Assembly (NCBI RefSeq): GCF_024679095.1
Contig: NC_066515.1
Location: 26,116,887 to 26,180,886 of the forward strand
Length of the DNA stretch: 64,000 bases
Reading direction: 5' to 3'
From: Eriocheir sinensis
Taxonomy: Eukaryota; Arthropoda; Malacostraca; Decapoda; Varunidae
The position numbers were made by a program, and so were the translations under genes. The stretch's first letter is position 1, and every line of letters starts with the position of its first letter. Shown in pieces: positions 38,936-49,554 of the stretch. Under the pieces are notes generated by a model. That model was not told the origin of the DNA. It worked only from the letters and a program-made list of their open reading frames with translations, and made no database searches.

Positions 38936-40345
38936 GAAGGAGGAAGACTTAGTATTAAACACCGAGGAAAAGTAATTGTTTAAGAGGTTTGCAATGTGTT
39001 GGCTGTCAGTCACTAGTGCACCGTCGCTGTTTGTTAAAGGTCCAATACCACTTCTGATCGCCTTTCTGTTGTTTTTGTAACTGAAGAAAGATTTCGGATT
39101 ATTTTTACAGTTGGCTGCAATATTTTCTTCATATCTACGCTTTGCCTGACATACTAATCTTTTTACTCATCGCCTGGCATCATTATCAAGTCTAATGTTT
39201 TCGGGCGTGCATAGTTCTTTCTTTAACCTGTAAAACAATTTTCTCTCCTTGACTGAGTGTTTAATTTCGCTATTAAACCGAGGTGGGCTTTTATTAGTGT
39301 TAATTCGCTTCTCGCACAAGGGGACGAATGTGTTCTGCTGAGTGAGTACGTGATTTTTAAAGCTTAGCCAGGCTTCCTCTACATTGCCGTCATCTGATAG
39401 TTGTATTTCTATTAGTTTTTGTCGGATTTCTACGAAGTTAGCTCTTTTGAAATTGGGCACCTTTACTTTATTTTCAGTCACTGATGTTTGAGCTCTAATG
39501 TCGACGCGCACTAATTTATGATCGCAAGAACCGAGGTGTCCTCCTACCGTGACATTACTGACTAGGTTATCTTGGGTCGTTATAACAAGGTCGAGTATGT
39601 TATTTTGTCGAGTTGGTTCAGAAACAATTTGGCTTAGATAATTTTCTTCTAGAAATTCGATCATTTTATGTGACTCGCCTTCTGTACCTGACAGTGTCGC
39701 CCAGTCGATATGGGGGAGGTTAAAGCCTCCTAATATCAGTGAGTCGTTGTTATTAAGTGACTGTCTTAAAACGCTGTACATTTCAAGGTCGTCATCGAAT
39801 GATTGATTGCCCGGGAGGCCTGTAGGTGACAGATAATATTTAAATTGACTTTTGCAATGTTTACTCGCACGCACAAATGTTCAACGTTACTGTTTCTTGG
39901 TGTTTTGTCAGTGGGTTGCAAATAGCTTTTGATAAAAAGGGAGACACCACCGCCTCTACGGTTTACACGATCTTTGTTGAAGAGTCTGTAGCCATCTATG
40001 TTGTATTCGGAACTTAAATCAATATTTGAGGTGTCGATAAATGTTTCGGTTATATCAATTATGTCAAAATTTTCTGTTAGAGCAAGACATCTCAGTTCAT
40101 CAAATTTGTTTCTTAGGCTACGCGCATTGAAACTAAGGATTTTTAAGTTATTTAGAGGCTTGGTAATTGAGGTGGTGGTATTTGCGGGATCACGATTACG
40201 GGTTTGTTGCGATGCATGGCGTCTATTTACACGGGCAAGGTGGAAGGACGTGGCTGAGTCTTTTTTTTTTGATCGGGTGTCACGTACTGCGTCGTAGAGG
40301 AGCCTTCCGATTTTGGCTGCCCCGATGGGAGACAGGTGTATTCCG
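38935..40345 (-). mobile_element. CR1-like LINE A, upstream part: esterase end, endonuclease and linker
   Basis: Minus strand: GIHLSPIGAAKIGRLL (the D-x-x-H end of an SGNH/GDSL-type esterase domain), a spacer of about 60 residues, then the endonuclease start ILSFNARSLRNKFDEL, VNRRGGGVSLFI and, after a frame slip near 39870, LILGGFNLPHIDWATL, NNILDLVITTQDNLV and HLGSCDHKLVRVDI (endonuclease end). The linker ends LLNNYFSSVFNTKSSS at about 38940, where LINE B begins. The 5' side stops at a (CT/GA)n array (40358-40433). Confidence 0.85.
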
Positions 40346-40351
40346 TCCTTG

Positions 40352-40438
<87 letters not shown>

Positions 40439-40439
40439 A

Positions 40440-41180
40440 GGTATAGATAGGTAACAGTTTCCCGTGTCATATGGAATCCCTTCTATCGCCTGTGTCTTGT
40501 CCCACACACCCAGGAGCTGCCGTGACGGAGGCCTGACTCACCGCCTGTGTCTTGTCCCACACACCCAGGAGCGGAGGCCTGACATATTGGGCGCCCGCAT
40601 TGATAACGACCAAGACTGGAGACCAAGATGCCGGGCCAGGAGTGGGAGACATCACGAAGATTCACACATAGATCCTCCTCCTCCTCCTCCTCTCTGTCTA
40701 TCTTCATCCCTTCCTTCCTTTTAATAAGTCCAAGTTATCTTTTGCTTAATTAACGTTTATAATTCTTTCTGGTGGTCAAATCTTGCATCCCATTTCCATT
40801 CGTTCATTCTCTCTCCTCCTCCTCTCTGTCTATCTTCATCCCTTCCTTCCTTTTAATAAGTCCAAGTTATCTTTTGCTTAATTAACGTTTATAATTCTTT
40901 CTGGTGGTCAAATCTTGCATCTCATTTTCCTATCGTCCATTCTCTCTCCTCCTCCTCCTCATAATCCAGTTCCTTCTATTCTCCTTTATTTCTTTTTCAC
41001 TTCTCTTCCTTCTCTTTTCCATTCCCCTTCCCCGACTCTCCTCCATTCTTTCCTCCTCTATTCTTCCTTCATCTCCTCCTTTCACTCCTCCTCTTTGTCT
41101 ATCTTCATTCGTTCTTTCCTTTTAATTAATGTCTAAGTTATCTTTTGCTTGAGGTTCTTTCTAGTGTGTTTGTGGTGCCC
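40440..41180. other. Non-coding; two local duplications
   Basis: CGCCTGTGTCTTGTCCCACA plus CACCCAGGAGC occurs twice (40488 and 40541). A segment of about 115 bp with TTAATAAGTCCAAGTTATCT and CTTTCTGGTGGTCAAATC occurs at 40690-40795 and 40815-40920, with a partial third copy near 41120. No gene seen. Confidence 0.7.
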
Positions 41181-41184
41181 GGCT

Positions 41185-41490
41185 CTGGTCACCAGTTTTG
41201 TTTTGTCACTGTATAATTGTCAGTCCTAGTTTGTTTTGTCACTATAATTGTCAGTCCTAGTTTGTTTTGTCACTGTATAATTGTCAGTCCTAGTTTGCTT
41301 TGCCACTGTATAATTGTCAGTCCTAGTTAGTTTTGCCACTGTATAATTGTCAGTCCTAGTTTGTTTTGTCACTGTATAATTGTCAGTCCTAGTTTGTTTT
41401 GTCACTGTATAACTGTCAGTTCAAGTTTGTTTTGTCACAATAATTGTCAGTCCAAGTTTGCTTTGTCATTGTATAATCGTCCGTCCCAGC
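41185..41490. repeat. Short tandem repeat, unit about 33-37 bp, eight to nine copies
   Basis: Unit: TAGTTTGTTTTGTCACTGTA followed by TAATTGTCAGTCC, with small losses in some copies. Confidence 0.92.
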
Positions 41491-41825
41491 CAGGCGCCTC
41501 TTCCATGTAAAGATATCGACAGCTTCAAGCCTTGCCAATATCTCAATCCGTACGTGAATGTAAATTAACCGAAATCCTTGTTACTAAGCCCTGCACGGTG
41601 CTCTCTCACATAATGCTTCTTTAACTCAACTTCCGGGGTTAGTAATATATTTTGCCATGAGTTAACTCCCCGTGATGGCCAGTTTCATGCACTACATATA
41701 TATAAGTAATTTTCCTTTTGCATGGCTATAATTCTGCATCCGTGTCTAAGGCCCAGTTTCACAGTTCCTCATGATGGGTTAGTAAGCTCCGAAACCAATA
41801 CCAGAGCCTTCGAAATTTCCTTGTA

Positions 41826-42352
41826 CGGTGTCTGGAGTTTATATTCAAGTTCACAAATTTGACGAGACTATACAGGAAAGGTCTTGTGTGTTTATGCTAC
41901 GAAGGAAAGGTTGGAGAAGGGAGATTGGGAGAGGAGTGAGCCGAGATGGTGTTTATATTCAAGTTCACAAGTTTGACGAGACTATACAGGAAAGGTCTTG
42001 TGTGTTTATGGTACGAAGGAAAGGTTGGAGAAGGGAGATGAGATTGAGAGAGGAGTGAGCCGAGATGGTGTTTATATTCAAGTTCACAAGTTTGGCGAGA
42101 CTATACAGGAAAGGTCTTGTGTGTTTATGCTACGAAGGAAAGGTTGGAGAAGGGAGATGAGATTGAGAGAGGAGTGAGCCGAGATGGTGTTTATATTCAA
42201 GTTCACAAGTTTGGCGAGACTATACAGGAAAGGTCTTGTGTGTTTATGGTACGTAGGAAAGGGAGGGGAAGGGAGATGAGATTGAGAGACGAGTGAGCTG
42301 AGATGGTGTTTATATTCAAGTTCACAAATTTGACAACACAATACAGGAAAAG
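41826..42352. repeat. Minisatellite, unit about 118 bp, about 4.5 copies
   Basis: Anchor GTTTATATTCAAGTTCACAA recurs near 41835, 41949, 42067, 42187 and 42307, with GAGACTATACAGGAAAGGTC and GAAGGAAAGGTTGGAGAAGG. Confidence 0.9.
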
Positions 42353-42500
42353 CTCTGTGTATTTAGTGTGTCATCGAAGACCGCGCCATTTAGAACAGTA
42401 TGGGATTCTATAGCTTGGTTCGGGAGTGTTACAAAGACCATGATGGACTGTGGAAGCGGCCCTTAATGTTCCCTTTTCTAATATGCCTCTCTGTTTTGCA

Positions 42501-42555
42501 GGATGCCGCGGACGGACCATGCAGAGGACTCATCGCGACGACACCAACGGTTTGG
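42501..42555 (+). other. Possible non-coding exon
   Basis: CTGTTTTGCAG precedes GATGCCGCGGACGGACCATG, and the segment ends at TTTG|GTTAAG. The CpG-rich content and plausible acceptor suggest a spliced transcript, perhaps the same one as the exon at 42738. The donor is weak. Confidence 0.2.
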
Positions 42556-42737
42556 TTAAGTGGGTTCTCTTGTGTGTGCGTCTGTGTGTGAATGGCAGGC
42601 CTGTCGTATGATTGTGTGTGTGTGCGTTGGCGTTATGCCTTCGCACTATTATTTTGTTAGGATGTATTTTTTTGTGTGTGAACTTTTTGCACGTAATCTT
42701 TTTTTATACCCATAGCTAGCGTTTGTTTGTGTGGCAG

Positions 42738-42825
42738 TGTTCCGGGAGATGGACGCCGGGGGATATGGGCTTGGGGAGGCGCACATGACCTCCTCTGTCC
42801 GTGACCTCTTCAGCTGGGGAGACCG
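42738..42825 (+). CDS. Putative first coding exon of an unknown gene
   Basis: A pyrimidine/GT-rich acceptor (TTTGTGTGGCAG) is followed by a segment with ATG at 42749, 25 codons (MDAGGYGLGEAHMTSSVRDL followed by FSWGD) and a strong donor CCG|GTAAGC, leaving phase 2. The composition (balanced, CpG-containing) and the clean splice sites stand out from the surrounding A/T-rich DNA. I do not recognise the protein and find no partner exon before ANAPC2. It could be an N-terminal exon of a gene whose other exons lie elsewhere, or part of an alternative 5' transcript of ANAPC2. Confidence 0.35.
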
Positions 42826-42867
42826 GTAAGCATTTTGATATAGTTGTGTGGATAATGGATATTGTTT

Positions 42868-42935
42868 TTTACAGCTAAAGAAACCACTCTAGGGCAACAA
42901 GAAAATAGGTTTAGAAAAAGCCCGTTAACCCCTTC
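42868..42935 (+). repeat. Dispersed repeat family S, partial copy
   Basis: TTTTTTACAGCTAAAGAAAC, CTCTAGGGCAACAAG and AAAAGCCCGTTAAC match the left part of family S. Confidence 0.65.
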
Positions 42936-43377
42936 CCGGCAGCAGGGCTGACATGATTTTCCACCAAGTTTAGTAGAAAACACTCACTTGTCAATCCTGT
43001 GTTGTGAGAATTAGTGTTGGAACACTCTCATACACGGGAGATTTGAGTGCGGCTGAAGGTCGCAGTGAGCGTTTAGCACCACCAGCAAACACGCCTAACG
43101 CCCGCTGCAAGCGTTTAGCAATGAAAGGGTTAAGTTAGACTGGTTATATGTATATTGATACATTCAAATGAAGGTGTAGAGTGTAACCACTGATGGTACA
43201 TGAGTCAGGATCATCAAAATCATCCAAAAAAATTAGCATCTATATCCTCAGCTACCAAAGGAGTCATTTCCTCCGGCTCAAGAGGTCTCTTACTCCTTGA
43301 CATGATAGACTATAATAATAAAAGAAACTAGGAAAAAATGCAAAAATTTCCAGTGTCAGCTGATGTGTGTTGCATAT

Positions 43378-43566
43378 GTAGTGCGGCGACGGCCTGATGA
43401 ATGAGCCTCCCATAACCCACTTAGCCAGGGGGGTACCTCTTTGGCCGACTCGGTAAGGAGTGGCTCTCCCGTCACGCTGGTCGCGGGTTCAATCCCAGGC
43501 AGCCGGCGAATACCCTGATCTTGATTAATTTCTCGTGTTATTTCGATACACGCAGAGGACGTGTTG
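43378..43566 (+). mobile_element. tRNA-derived SINE, family T, copy 1
   Basis: It has box A-like TGGCCGACTCGG, an anticodon-arm-like GTGGCTCTCCCGTCAC (five-base stem) and box B GGTTCAATCCC. A body with GCCGGCGAATACCCTGATC and TTCGATACACGCAGAGGACG follows. A near-identical copy lies at 50694-50880. Confidence 0.8.
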
Positions 43567-43569
43567 AGA

Positions 43570-44290
43570 AATAGGAAGGATTTAGAAAAGAAGCTCGTCG
43601 GGGCATTACACATATCCAACAAAGCACAAGGGTGACTGTCCATGGGTTTGAGATGCCTAATAATAATTTATTTTGTTCATTTTGTCAGTAGTAAGGAATC
43701 GTCTATTTTTTGGGGGGGTCGGCCCAGCCCGTTCTGGCGCAGGCGAGTGTTTATAGTGGCGCCATGATACTATCTAATGAGGGCAAATGAGAGCAAACGT
43801 CTATACACAGACGCGCCGACAAAAAGTCCCAATTTCCAAACGTCTCTATATAGATCCTCCGCCGGGAAGGGCTTAACCCGTGGGCGTCGGCAATGGGAAA
43901 GCCGGGAAATGGCAAAATTACACTGCATTTTGAGACTAAGAAAAGAGCATGGAACGTACATCAGAGCACCTGCTCCTCATAACTATAAAGCCATTAAGAA
44001 TATTTCTTTTACTCAAACTCCATTCTGTTTGTGTGGTGTTTGTCACAAAATACGCGTCTTGTGACGCGTGGCATCTAGCCGAGAGTCGCTTGTTGTCTAC
44101 TTTAAAGAATTTGACGAGTGATTACTGTATGGATAGCTAATTCAGTCTGCCATGACCTTACAGCACCACCCATGACAAAAAAGCCCACCTCAAGATCACT
44201 CACCCACCACAATGACCCAGGGCATGCATGGTGGGTTCCTCTATGCCACAACCGCCTACAATTAGCTTGAATCAGGGGTTTTATGGCGAG
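43570..44290. other. No gene recognised
   Basis: Mixed unique sequence. 43777-44064 has an open frame of 95 codons with no recognised motif and ordinary composition, which I do not accept as a gene. A hairpin-like CGCGTCTTGTGACGCG sits near 44052. Confidence 0.4.
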
Positions 44291-44470
44291 CCCTTTTTAG
44301 GGTCCACCATACCACAGCCATGACTCGTGAAAGCCCAGAAAAGGGTCTGCCGATGTTCTTGGGTTAATCGCTGCTCCTTCAGAAACAAAAGTTATGAGCG
44401 GCTGAAAGGGAGGTCAGTTTCGGGAGGAGAGGCGTCTCGATACGTCATTCCTCGTGAGAGAATAAAAGTC
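44290..44470 (+). repeat. Dispersed repeat family S, 3' portion
   Basis: TCGCTGCTCCTTCAGAAAC, GGTCAGTTTCGGGAGGAGAG and GCGTCTCGATAC match the right arm of the copy at 60850-61010. Confidence 0.7.
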
Positions 44471-44522
44471 AAAGGCAGGAGGAGATATAGACACAGGAAG
44501 GCTGGTCCAGAGTTTACCAGTG

Positions 44523-44975
44523 TAAGGGATGAAAGAATGAAGATGCTGGTTAACTCTTGCATAATGGGTTTGGACAGTATAGGGATGAAAGAATGAAGAT
44601 GCTGGTTAACTCTTGCATAATGGGTTTGGACAGTATAGGGATGAAAGAATGAAGATGCTGGTTAACTCTTGCATAAGGGGTTGGACAGTATAGGGATGAA
44701 AGAATGAAGATGCTGGTTAACTCTTGCATAAGGGGTTGGACAGTATAGGGATGAAAGAATGAAGATGCTGGTTAACTCTTGCATAAGGGGTTGGACAGTA
44801 TAGGGATGAAAGAATGAAGATGCTGGTTAACTCTTGCATAAGGGGTTGGACAGTATAGGGATGAAAGAACGAAGATGCTGGTTAACTCTTGCATAAGGGG
44901 TTTGGACAGTATAGGGATGAAAAAATGAAGATGCTGGTTAACTCTTGCATAAGGGGTTGGACAGTATAGGGTATA
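44523..44975. repeat. Tandem repeat, unit about 56-58 bp, eight copies
   Basis: Unit: AGTATAGGGATGAAAGAATG, AAGATGCTGGTTAACTCTTG, then CATAAGGGGTTGGAC. Copies are nearly identical, so the array is recent. Confidence 0.93.
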
Positions 44976-45284
44976 TGTAAGAGTAGTATTTGTATATGTG
45001 TGAAAAATTATTTAAATGGATATATAATGTTAGGAATTGCAAAAATGATTATATATGCATAATAGAGGAGATCAGTGATGATTTGACCATTTTTAGTTTA
45101 AGAAAAATTCAATTAAGTATGGAAGAGACAGAGATGGAATTTATACATTCTTAAAAATACTTAAAACTACTTATCCTCCCTAATTTCTATCTTTCCCGTA
45201 CTTAATTAAATTTTGGCATTACAATTTTGTTGACCTTAACCCGGTGGTAGCAGCAGGGATCATGTTTCTTAATGGTCCCTAAAT

Positions 45285-46215
45285 CACCCTCACACAAACC
45301 ATTTCATAATATATATCAAAGCATTTGTGATCAGATTATGCATCATCTATTTTGGGGAGTTTAAATCATGGCACAAATTTGGCCCGTCGCTGCTACACGG
45401 TAAAGCCACAAATTTGGCCCATCGCTGCTTCACAGTAAAGCCACAAATTTGGCCCGTCGCTGCTACATGGTAAAGCCACAAATTATAGCCGGGAGCATTC
45501 TGGACCATCTAGAAAAGCATAATTTAATTCATGATTCACAGCATAGGTTCACAAAGGATAGGTCTTAGCGTTCGACAAAGTCCCTCATCACCGGCTATTA
45601 CTAAAATTACAGGCTCACGGCGTAGCTGGTAAAGTTTTGAACTGGATCAGGGCAAATCAATGGTAAAAAATCTGAATGGGGCAGTGTTACGAGTGGAGTC
45701 CCACAAGGGCCGGTGCTGGGTCCTCTGCTTTTTATTATTTACATCAATGACTTGACACAGGAATTAGTAGTGATGTCAGCAAGTTCACAGATGATACCAA
45801 GATCAGTAGTGTAACCCAATCAGACAGGGACGCTACCATTTTCCAGGATGAGCTTGACAGACTATATGATTGGGCGGGGAAGTGGCAGATGGAATTCAAT
45901 GTCGGGAGGTGTAGCATTCTGAGTGTAGGCAGGAACAACCCCTCACACAATTACTCCTTAAATGGCACTCCTCTAAGCAGGTCTGGGCGTGAGCAAGACT
46001 TAGGAGTCCTAGTGGGTGCTGACCTCCGTCCTAGGGCTCAATGCATTCAGGCCAAAAAAACCCTCACACAAACCATTTCATAATATATACCAAAGCATTT
46101 GTGATCAGATTATGCATCATCTATTTTGGGGGGTTTAAATATCATGGCACAAACTTGGCCCATCGCTGCTACACGGTAAAGCCACAAACTTGGCCCGTCA
46201 CTGCTGCCGGGTTAA
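45285..46215 (+). mobile_element. CR1-like LINE fragment flanked by a long direct duplication
   Basis: 45490-46057 matches the LINE at 23.6-26.2 kb: [11 protein letters not shown] (near 45695), FTDDTKI-like catalytic region (near 45783), YDWAGKWQMEFNVGRCSILS and a truncated end at RAQCIQA. The same flank occurs on both sides: 45287-45375 and 46060-46150 share CCCTCACACAAACCATTTC, GCATTTGTGATCAGATTATG and CATCGCTGCTACACGGTAAA. The left flank has three tandem copies of its 40-bp CACAAATTTGGCCCGTCGCT unit. Confidence 0.8.
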
Positions 46216-46675
46216 TGGAGCAGCCACCTGTGTCTGAGCCAAGATGTCTGGATGTCTCTGCCGCTGCCTCTCCGCATGTCTGAGTCTCCCTGTACTTCCA
46301 GTGTGTTGCCCCGCCTGGAGAGACACGTTGATGGAGGTGGCCGTGTGTGTCACCCTTTGCCTGTATCCTCTGGCGCCCAGGTAAACAATGATAATGATTA
46401 TGATAATACCAATAATAATAATGAATATAATAATACCAATAATAGTAATGAATATAACAATACCAATAATAGTAATGAAATGATAGTCGGTCAAATAACG
46501 AGATCATTAAACACTGTTGCTCTTGTATAATTTTCATAGTGTGTCTAATTCTCCGTCAGTCTCCTGGGTTGTGTCTAAGTCGGTCTTGTTCTTTCAGAGG
46601 CGCGTAAGTGGAGAGCATCGGCGCAGCGCGGGAGCAGCACGTCAGGGTGTAGGGTGTTTGTTTAGCTGGTGTAGG

Positions 46676-46795
46676 GTGTTAGGGTGTTAGGTGTAACAAC
46701 GGTTGGCTCTTTCACAGAACGGGTGTGATTCCGTTCTGCGTTTGAGTCTTCCACCTTCAGACGGTCTCCCTCCGAGATGTCTGAAGTTTTTTGTC
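46676..46795 (+). ncRNA. Two-hairpin element, copy 1, possible small RNA
   Basis: Hairpin 1: CAGAACGG (46715-46722) pairs perfectly with CCGTTCTG (46731-46738), loop of 8. Hairpin 2: CTTCAGAC (46755-46762) pairs with GTCTGAAG (46779-46786), with an inner TCTC/GAGA stem, then six Ts at 46787-46792. A T-run after a hairpin would fit an RNA polymerase III stop. TTTGAGTC between the hairpins weakly resembles box B. The RNA call is inference. A second copy is at 48305-48420. Confidence 0.3.
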
Positions 46796-47264
46796 GGTTT
46801 TCTCCGTAGGAGGAAGCCGACTTAGCTACTCTGGCCTCTCTTCCGGGGGGCCAGAGCGGTCGGGCTCTGCTTGGCCAGGCGTTGCCTTTCGCGTTGTCTC
46901 CGCCGACGTTTTGCCAGACTCTTCCGTAAGGTTGAGCCTGGCTTTTTTATTAGGTGGATCAGGCTGCCTTCTTCCAAGGAGTCTGATGGGAGTGGAGTCT
47001 TTTTTTTGGTGTATGTCTGTGGGTACTTAGTGGGTAAGGGAGGGTGGGGTAGAATGGTTGGTGGGCTGGAAGTGGGTTGGGGGATGAGCCTCCTGGGATT
47101 TGGGTTGTGTCGAGCCTTACCGCCTGGTGTGTTGGGTAACCTTCACGCCAGGGGGGGGGTGCCAAGACTATATCCATCTCCTGGGCAGGGCGATTCCCTT
47201 TCCCATGCCAACTGGCCCTCCTCCGTCTGCCTCCCAAACCCCGCTGAGTACTTGTGTGTGTTAT

Positions 47265-47470
47265 TTTATTTAGGATGTCTTTTTTTTATATTCCTTTTTA
47301 CCTTGTGTTTATACCCAATAGCTAGCGTGTGTGTGTGTGTGTGTGGCAGTCCGGAGGCGCGTGCAGCGAGGACATAACATCACGTCAATACGGTATATCC
47401 ACGGTATTTGGTTTAGTGTGCTGTGTGTGTTTGTGTGTGTGATGGCAGGCCTGCCGTGTGTTTGACCTTT
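47265..47470 (+). repeat. Diverged duplicate of 42560-42745
   Basis: TTATACCCAATAGCTAGCGT followed by a GT-run and GTGGCAG matches TTATACCCATAGCTAGCGTT...GTGGCAG at 42704-42737. TGTGATGGCAGGCCTG at 47439 matches the segment at 42588. The duplicated part includes the acceptor of the putative exon at 42738, but the exon sequence itself is not conserved here. Confidence 0.7.
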
Positions 47471-47699
47471 GCTGTGTGTTGCTGTGTGACTGCTAGGATT
47501 TCATTTCTATGTATGTTTTTTCCCCATAACCCCTTCCTCCCTAGCTCTTTAGCTGTTGTCCCTGCTGGGTGGATGCTGCCGGGCGACCAACGGCGGTGGC
47601 GGTGTGCAACGCGGGAGCTGCTGAGGTTTGGGTAGCACTACGGTGCAGGTTATGTAGGGTGTGTGAGTTTTTTTTTTGTGTGAGTGTCTTTTTTTTGTG

Positions 47700-48250
47700 T
47701 GGGGTGTTGGCGGGGGACTTAGCTAATCACTGTGTCAGGAAGGCATGGGCGTGGCCGTCTGTCCATCAGGCCGACGGGCGGGTGTGCCACCTGGCAGTCA
47801 GGCTAGCAGGTGACAGGCAAGCTATCTGGTGGTCAGGCTGCCAGTCGGGCCATCAGATAGGTAGGCAGGCCACCTTGCGGTCGGGTTGTCGGGCGGGCAC
47901 CCCACCCTCGGTCAGGTAGGCAGGCAGCAGCGTCTACGCTGAACCGTACGGCCACACGTACGAACGCACGGAACCCGTACGCTACGTTCCGCCGCACTGA
48001 CGCTCGTCGTACCTCTGCTCGCACGCTTGCGGGCGGGTGGGGGCGGGGGCGGATGGGCGGACGGGCGGGCGTACGTGGGAACGGGCGGACGGGTGGTCGG
48101 GCGGGTAGGGAGTCGGAGCAACGCTTGAAAGACGCGCAGATAGATGTCAGATTCTCCCGTAGGGAGGTCTGGCAAGGTGTTAGTTTAGGCGGCGGGGTTG
48201 TACGCGGGCCAGTCTGTGTTACAGCTCTGCTGCCAGGGTAGCTCCTTCCG
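47700..48250. promoter_or_regulatory. CpG- and GC-box-rich stretch, possible promoter region
   Basis: From 47930 to 48110 CpG is unusually dense (GTACGGCCACACGTACGAAC, GGGCGGACGGGCGGGCGTAC), with several GGGCGG boxes. 47780-47910 is a loose GGCAGGCCACC/TCAGGC-type repeat. No TATA box is seen. It lies 2 kb upstream of ANAPC2, whose first coding exon follows an acceptor-like TTATACTTGCAG (50054-50065), so an upstream 5' exon could start here. That link is inference. Confidence 0.3.
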
Positions 48251-48304
48251 AGCTGCCCAAACTGAGGACCAGTTTTCCTCACAGGAGGAGGCTGGTGGGG
48301 CCTA

Positions 48305-48420
48305 GGGTGTTAGGGGTACAACGGTTGGCTCTTTCACAGAACGGGTGTGTTCCGTTCTGCGTTTGAGTCTGCCGCCTTTGGGCGTCTCCCTCTGAGATGT
48401 CGGTTAGGATTTCTTTTTTT
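48305..48420 (+). ncRNA. Two-hairpin element, copy 2
   Basis: Hairpin 1: CAGAACGG (48337-48344) and CCGTTCTG (48352-48359) are conserved while the loop has 7 bases instead of 8. Hairpin 2 keeps TCTCCCTC(T)GAGA but its outer stem is rebuilt: GGCGTCTC (48381-48388) pairs with GAGATGTC (48394-48401) with two G-U pairs. A run of eight Ts follows at about 48413. Confidence 0.3.
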
Positions 48421-48514
48421 TATATGTCCGTGTGTGTAACTGTTGCCTTTTAGCCTGTTGTGTTCCTGAGCAGCAAGAAGAGGAGGCTGTGGTGACCCGC
48501 CCGATGCGGAAGGC

Positions 48515-48620
48515 TTCTGGGCCCTGTCGGCGGGGGCGCACCTCTCTGGCTGACTGGTTGATGGAGGGCTTCCCGTCTGGCCGGCTGCAGGTTCGGTCCC
48601 AGGATTGAACCCACGGCTTG
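48515..48620 (+). mobile_element. Degenerate tRNA-derived SINE head
   Basis: CTCTGGCTGACTGGTTGATG (box A area), a GGGCTTCCCGTCTGGCC arm and GCAGGTTCGGTCCC (box B) follow the tRNA order. The body is not clear. Confidence 0.5.
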
Positions 48621-49019
48621 CCAGATGGAGGGCTGCGCCTTTGACCAGGTGGCCGGGGAGGCGCATCCTCGCTGGGCGGGGTCTGGGGGCCCTCCGTCTT
48701 GGGGAGGTCGCTGCAGCAGGAGGAGGTAACTACTGCTGGTTTTGTAAGGCATTGTGGTTGAGAGCACCTTGCAGCTGTAACGCGAATTTCGTTCCGTAAT
48801 AAACAATGTACCGCCATGCTGTCTGTCCTTCCTCCCTCCCAACACTGTACGTACGTCTGGGTGTGTGTTGCTTCTCCCTCCCCGCTCTTTTTTTGACAAA
48901 GATTAAAAAAACTGTGGATTTGCCGTGACCACTGTTTGTATGCGGGCTTATTTTTCTTTTTTTTTCACTGTTACCCTTGAGACATCTTGGTGGTACTGGG
49001 AAGCTGCCTGTCACTTCTC

Positions 49020-49160
49020 CCTCCCTGCCAGCCCATCATTCTCTTTCTCTCTCTCTCTGTGTGTGTGTGTGTGTGTGTGTGTGTATCTGTCTATCTGTCT
49101 CTGTCTGTCTCTCTGTATCTGTCTGTCTCTGTCTATCTGTCTCTGTCTCTAGTTAGTAAA
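49020..49160. repeat. (CT)n, (GT)n and (CTGT)n tract
   Basis: Simple sequence: CTCTCTCT, GTGTGTGT and TCTGTCTCTGTC runs. The open frames across it are spurious. Confidence 0.85.
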
Positions 49161-49554
49161 GAACAGGTATAATGACTGCCGTGGAAGACTCTACAGTATA
49201 CATCCCGTCCCTCTACGGCCGCCGCTGGGCATTGCCACGTCCACTCGGGTCTCCAAGAAACCATCACGGCCGAGCCTCCGCCACAGAACACATCGTTGCC
49301 GTTGATGAGGTTAGATGCCCCGGTCCACCGCCTTATTAGCCTCGATAATAATCCTCGGCGCACTTATTCTCAAGCATCCTAGTGAGAGAATGTCTTAATT
49401 GCTTTTACAAATAATATCATAAGTATCCATTGGTTCAGTTTTCATGTTTAATATTTTCGTTATAGTGTCACAAATATCCAAGGATTATCTCCAACTCGCT
49501 GAGTGTTTATCTCGCACAGTTTGTCTTTGAGTACAAACACTAATTAATAGCCAT

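Noticed and set aside
43777..44064. 95-codon frame with balanced composition
   Set aside because: No motif, no splice context, and the length is expected by chance in this composition.
46871..47377. 168-codon frame on the + strand in GC-rich DNA
   Set aside because: It ends in (GT)n-coded residues, overlaps other long frames and shows no domain; GC-rich DNA has few stops.
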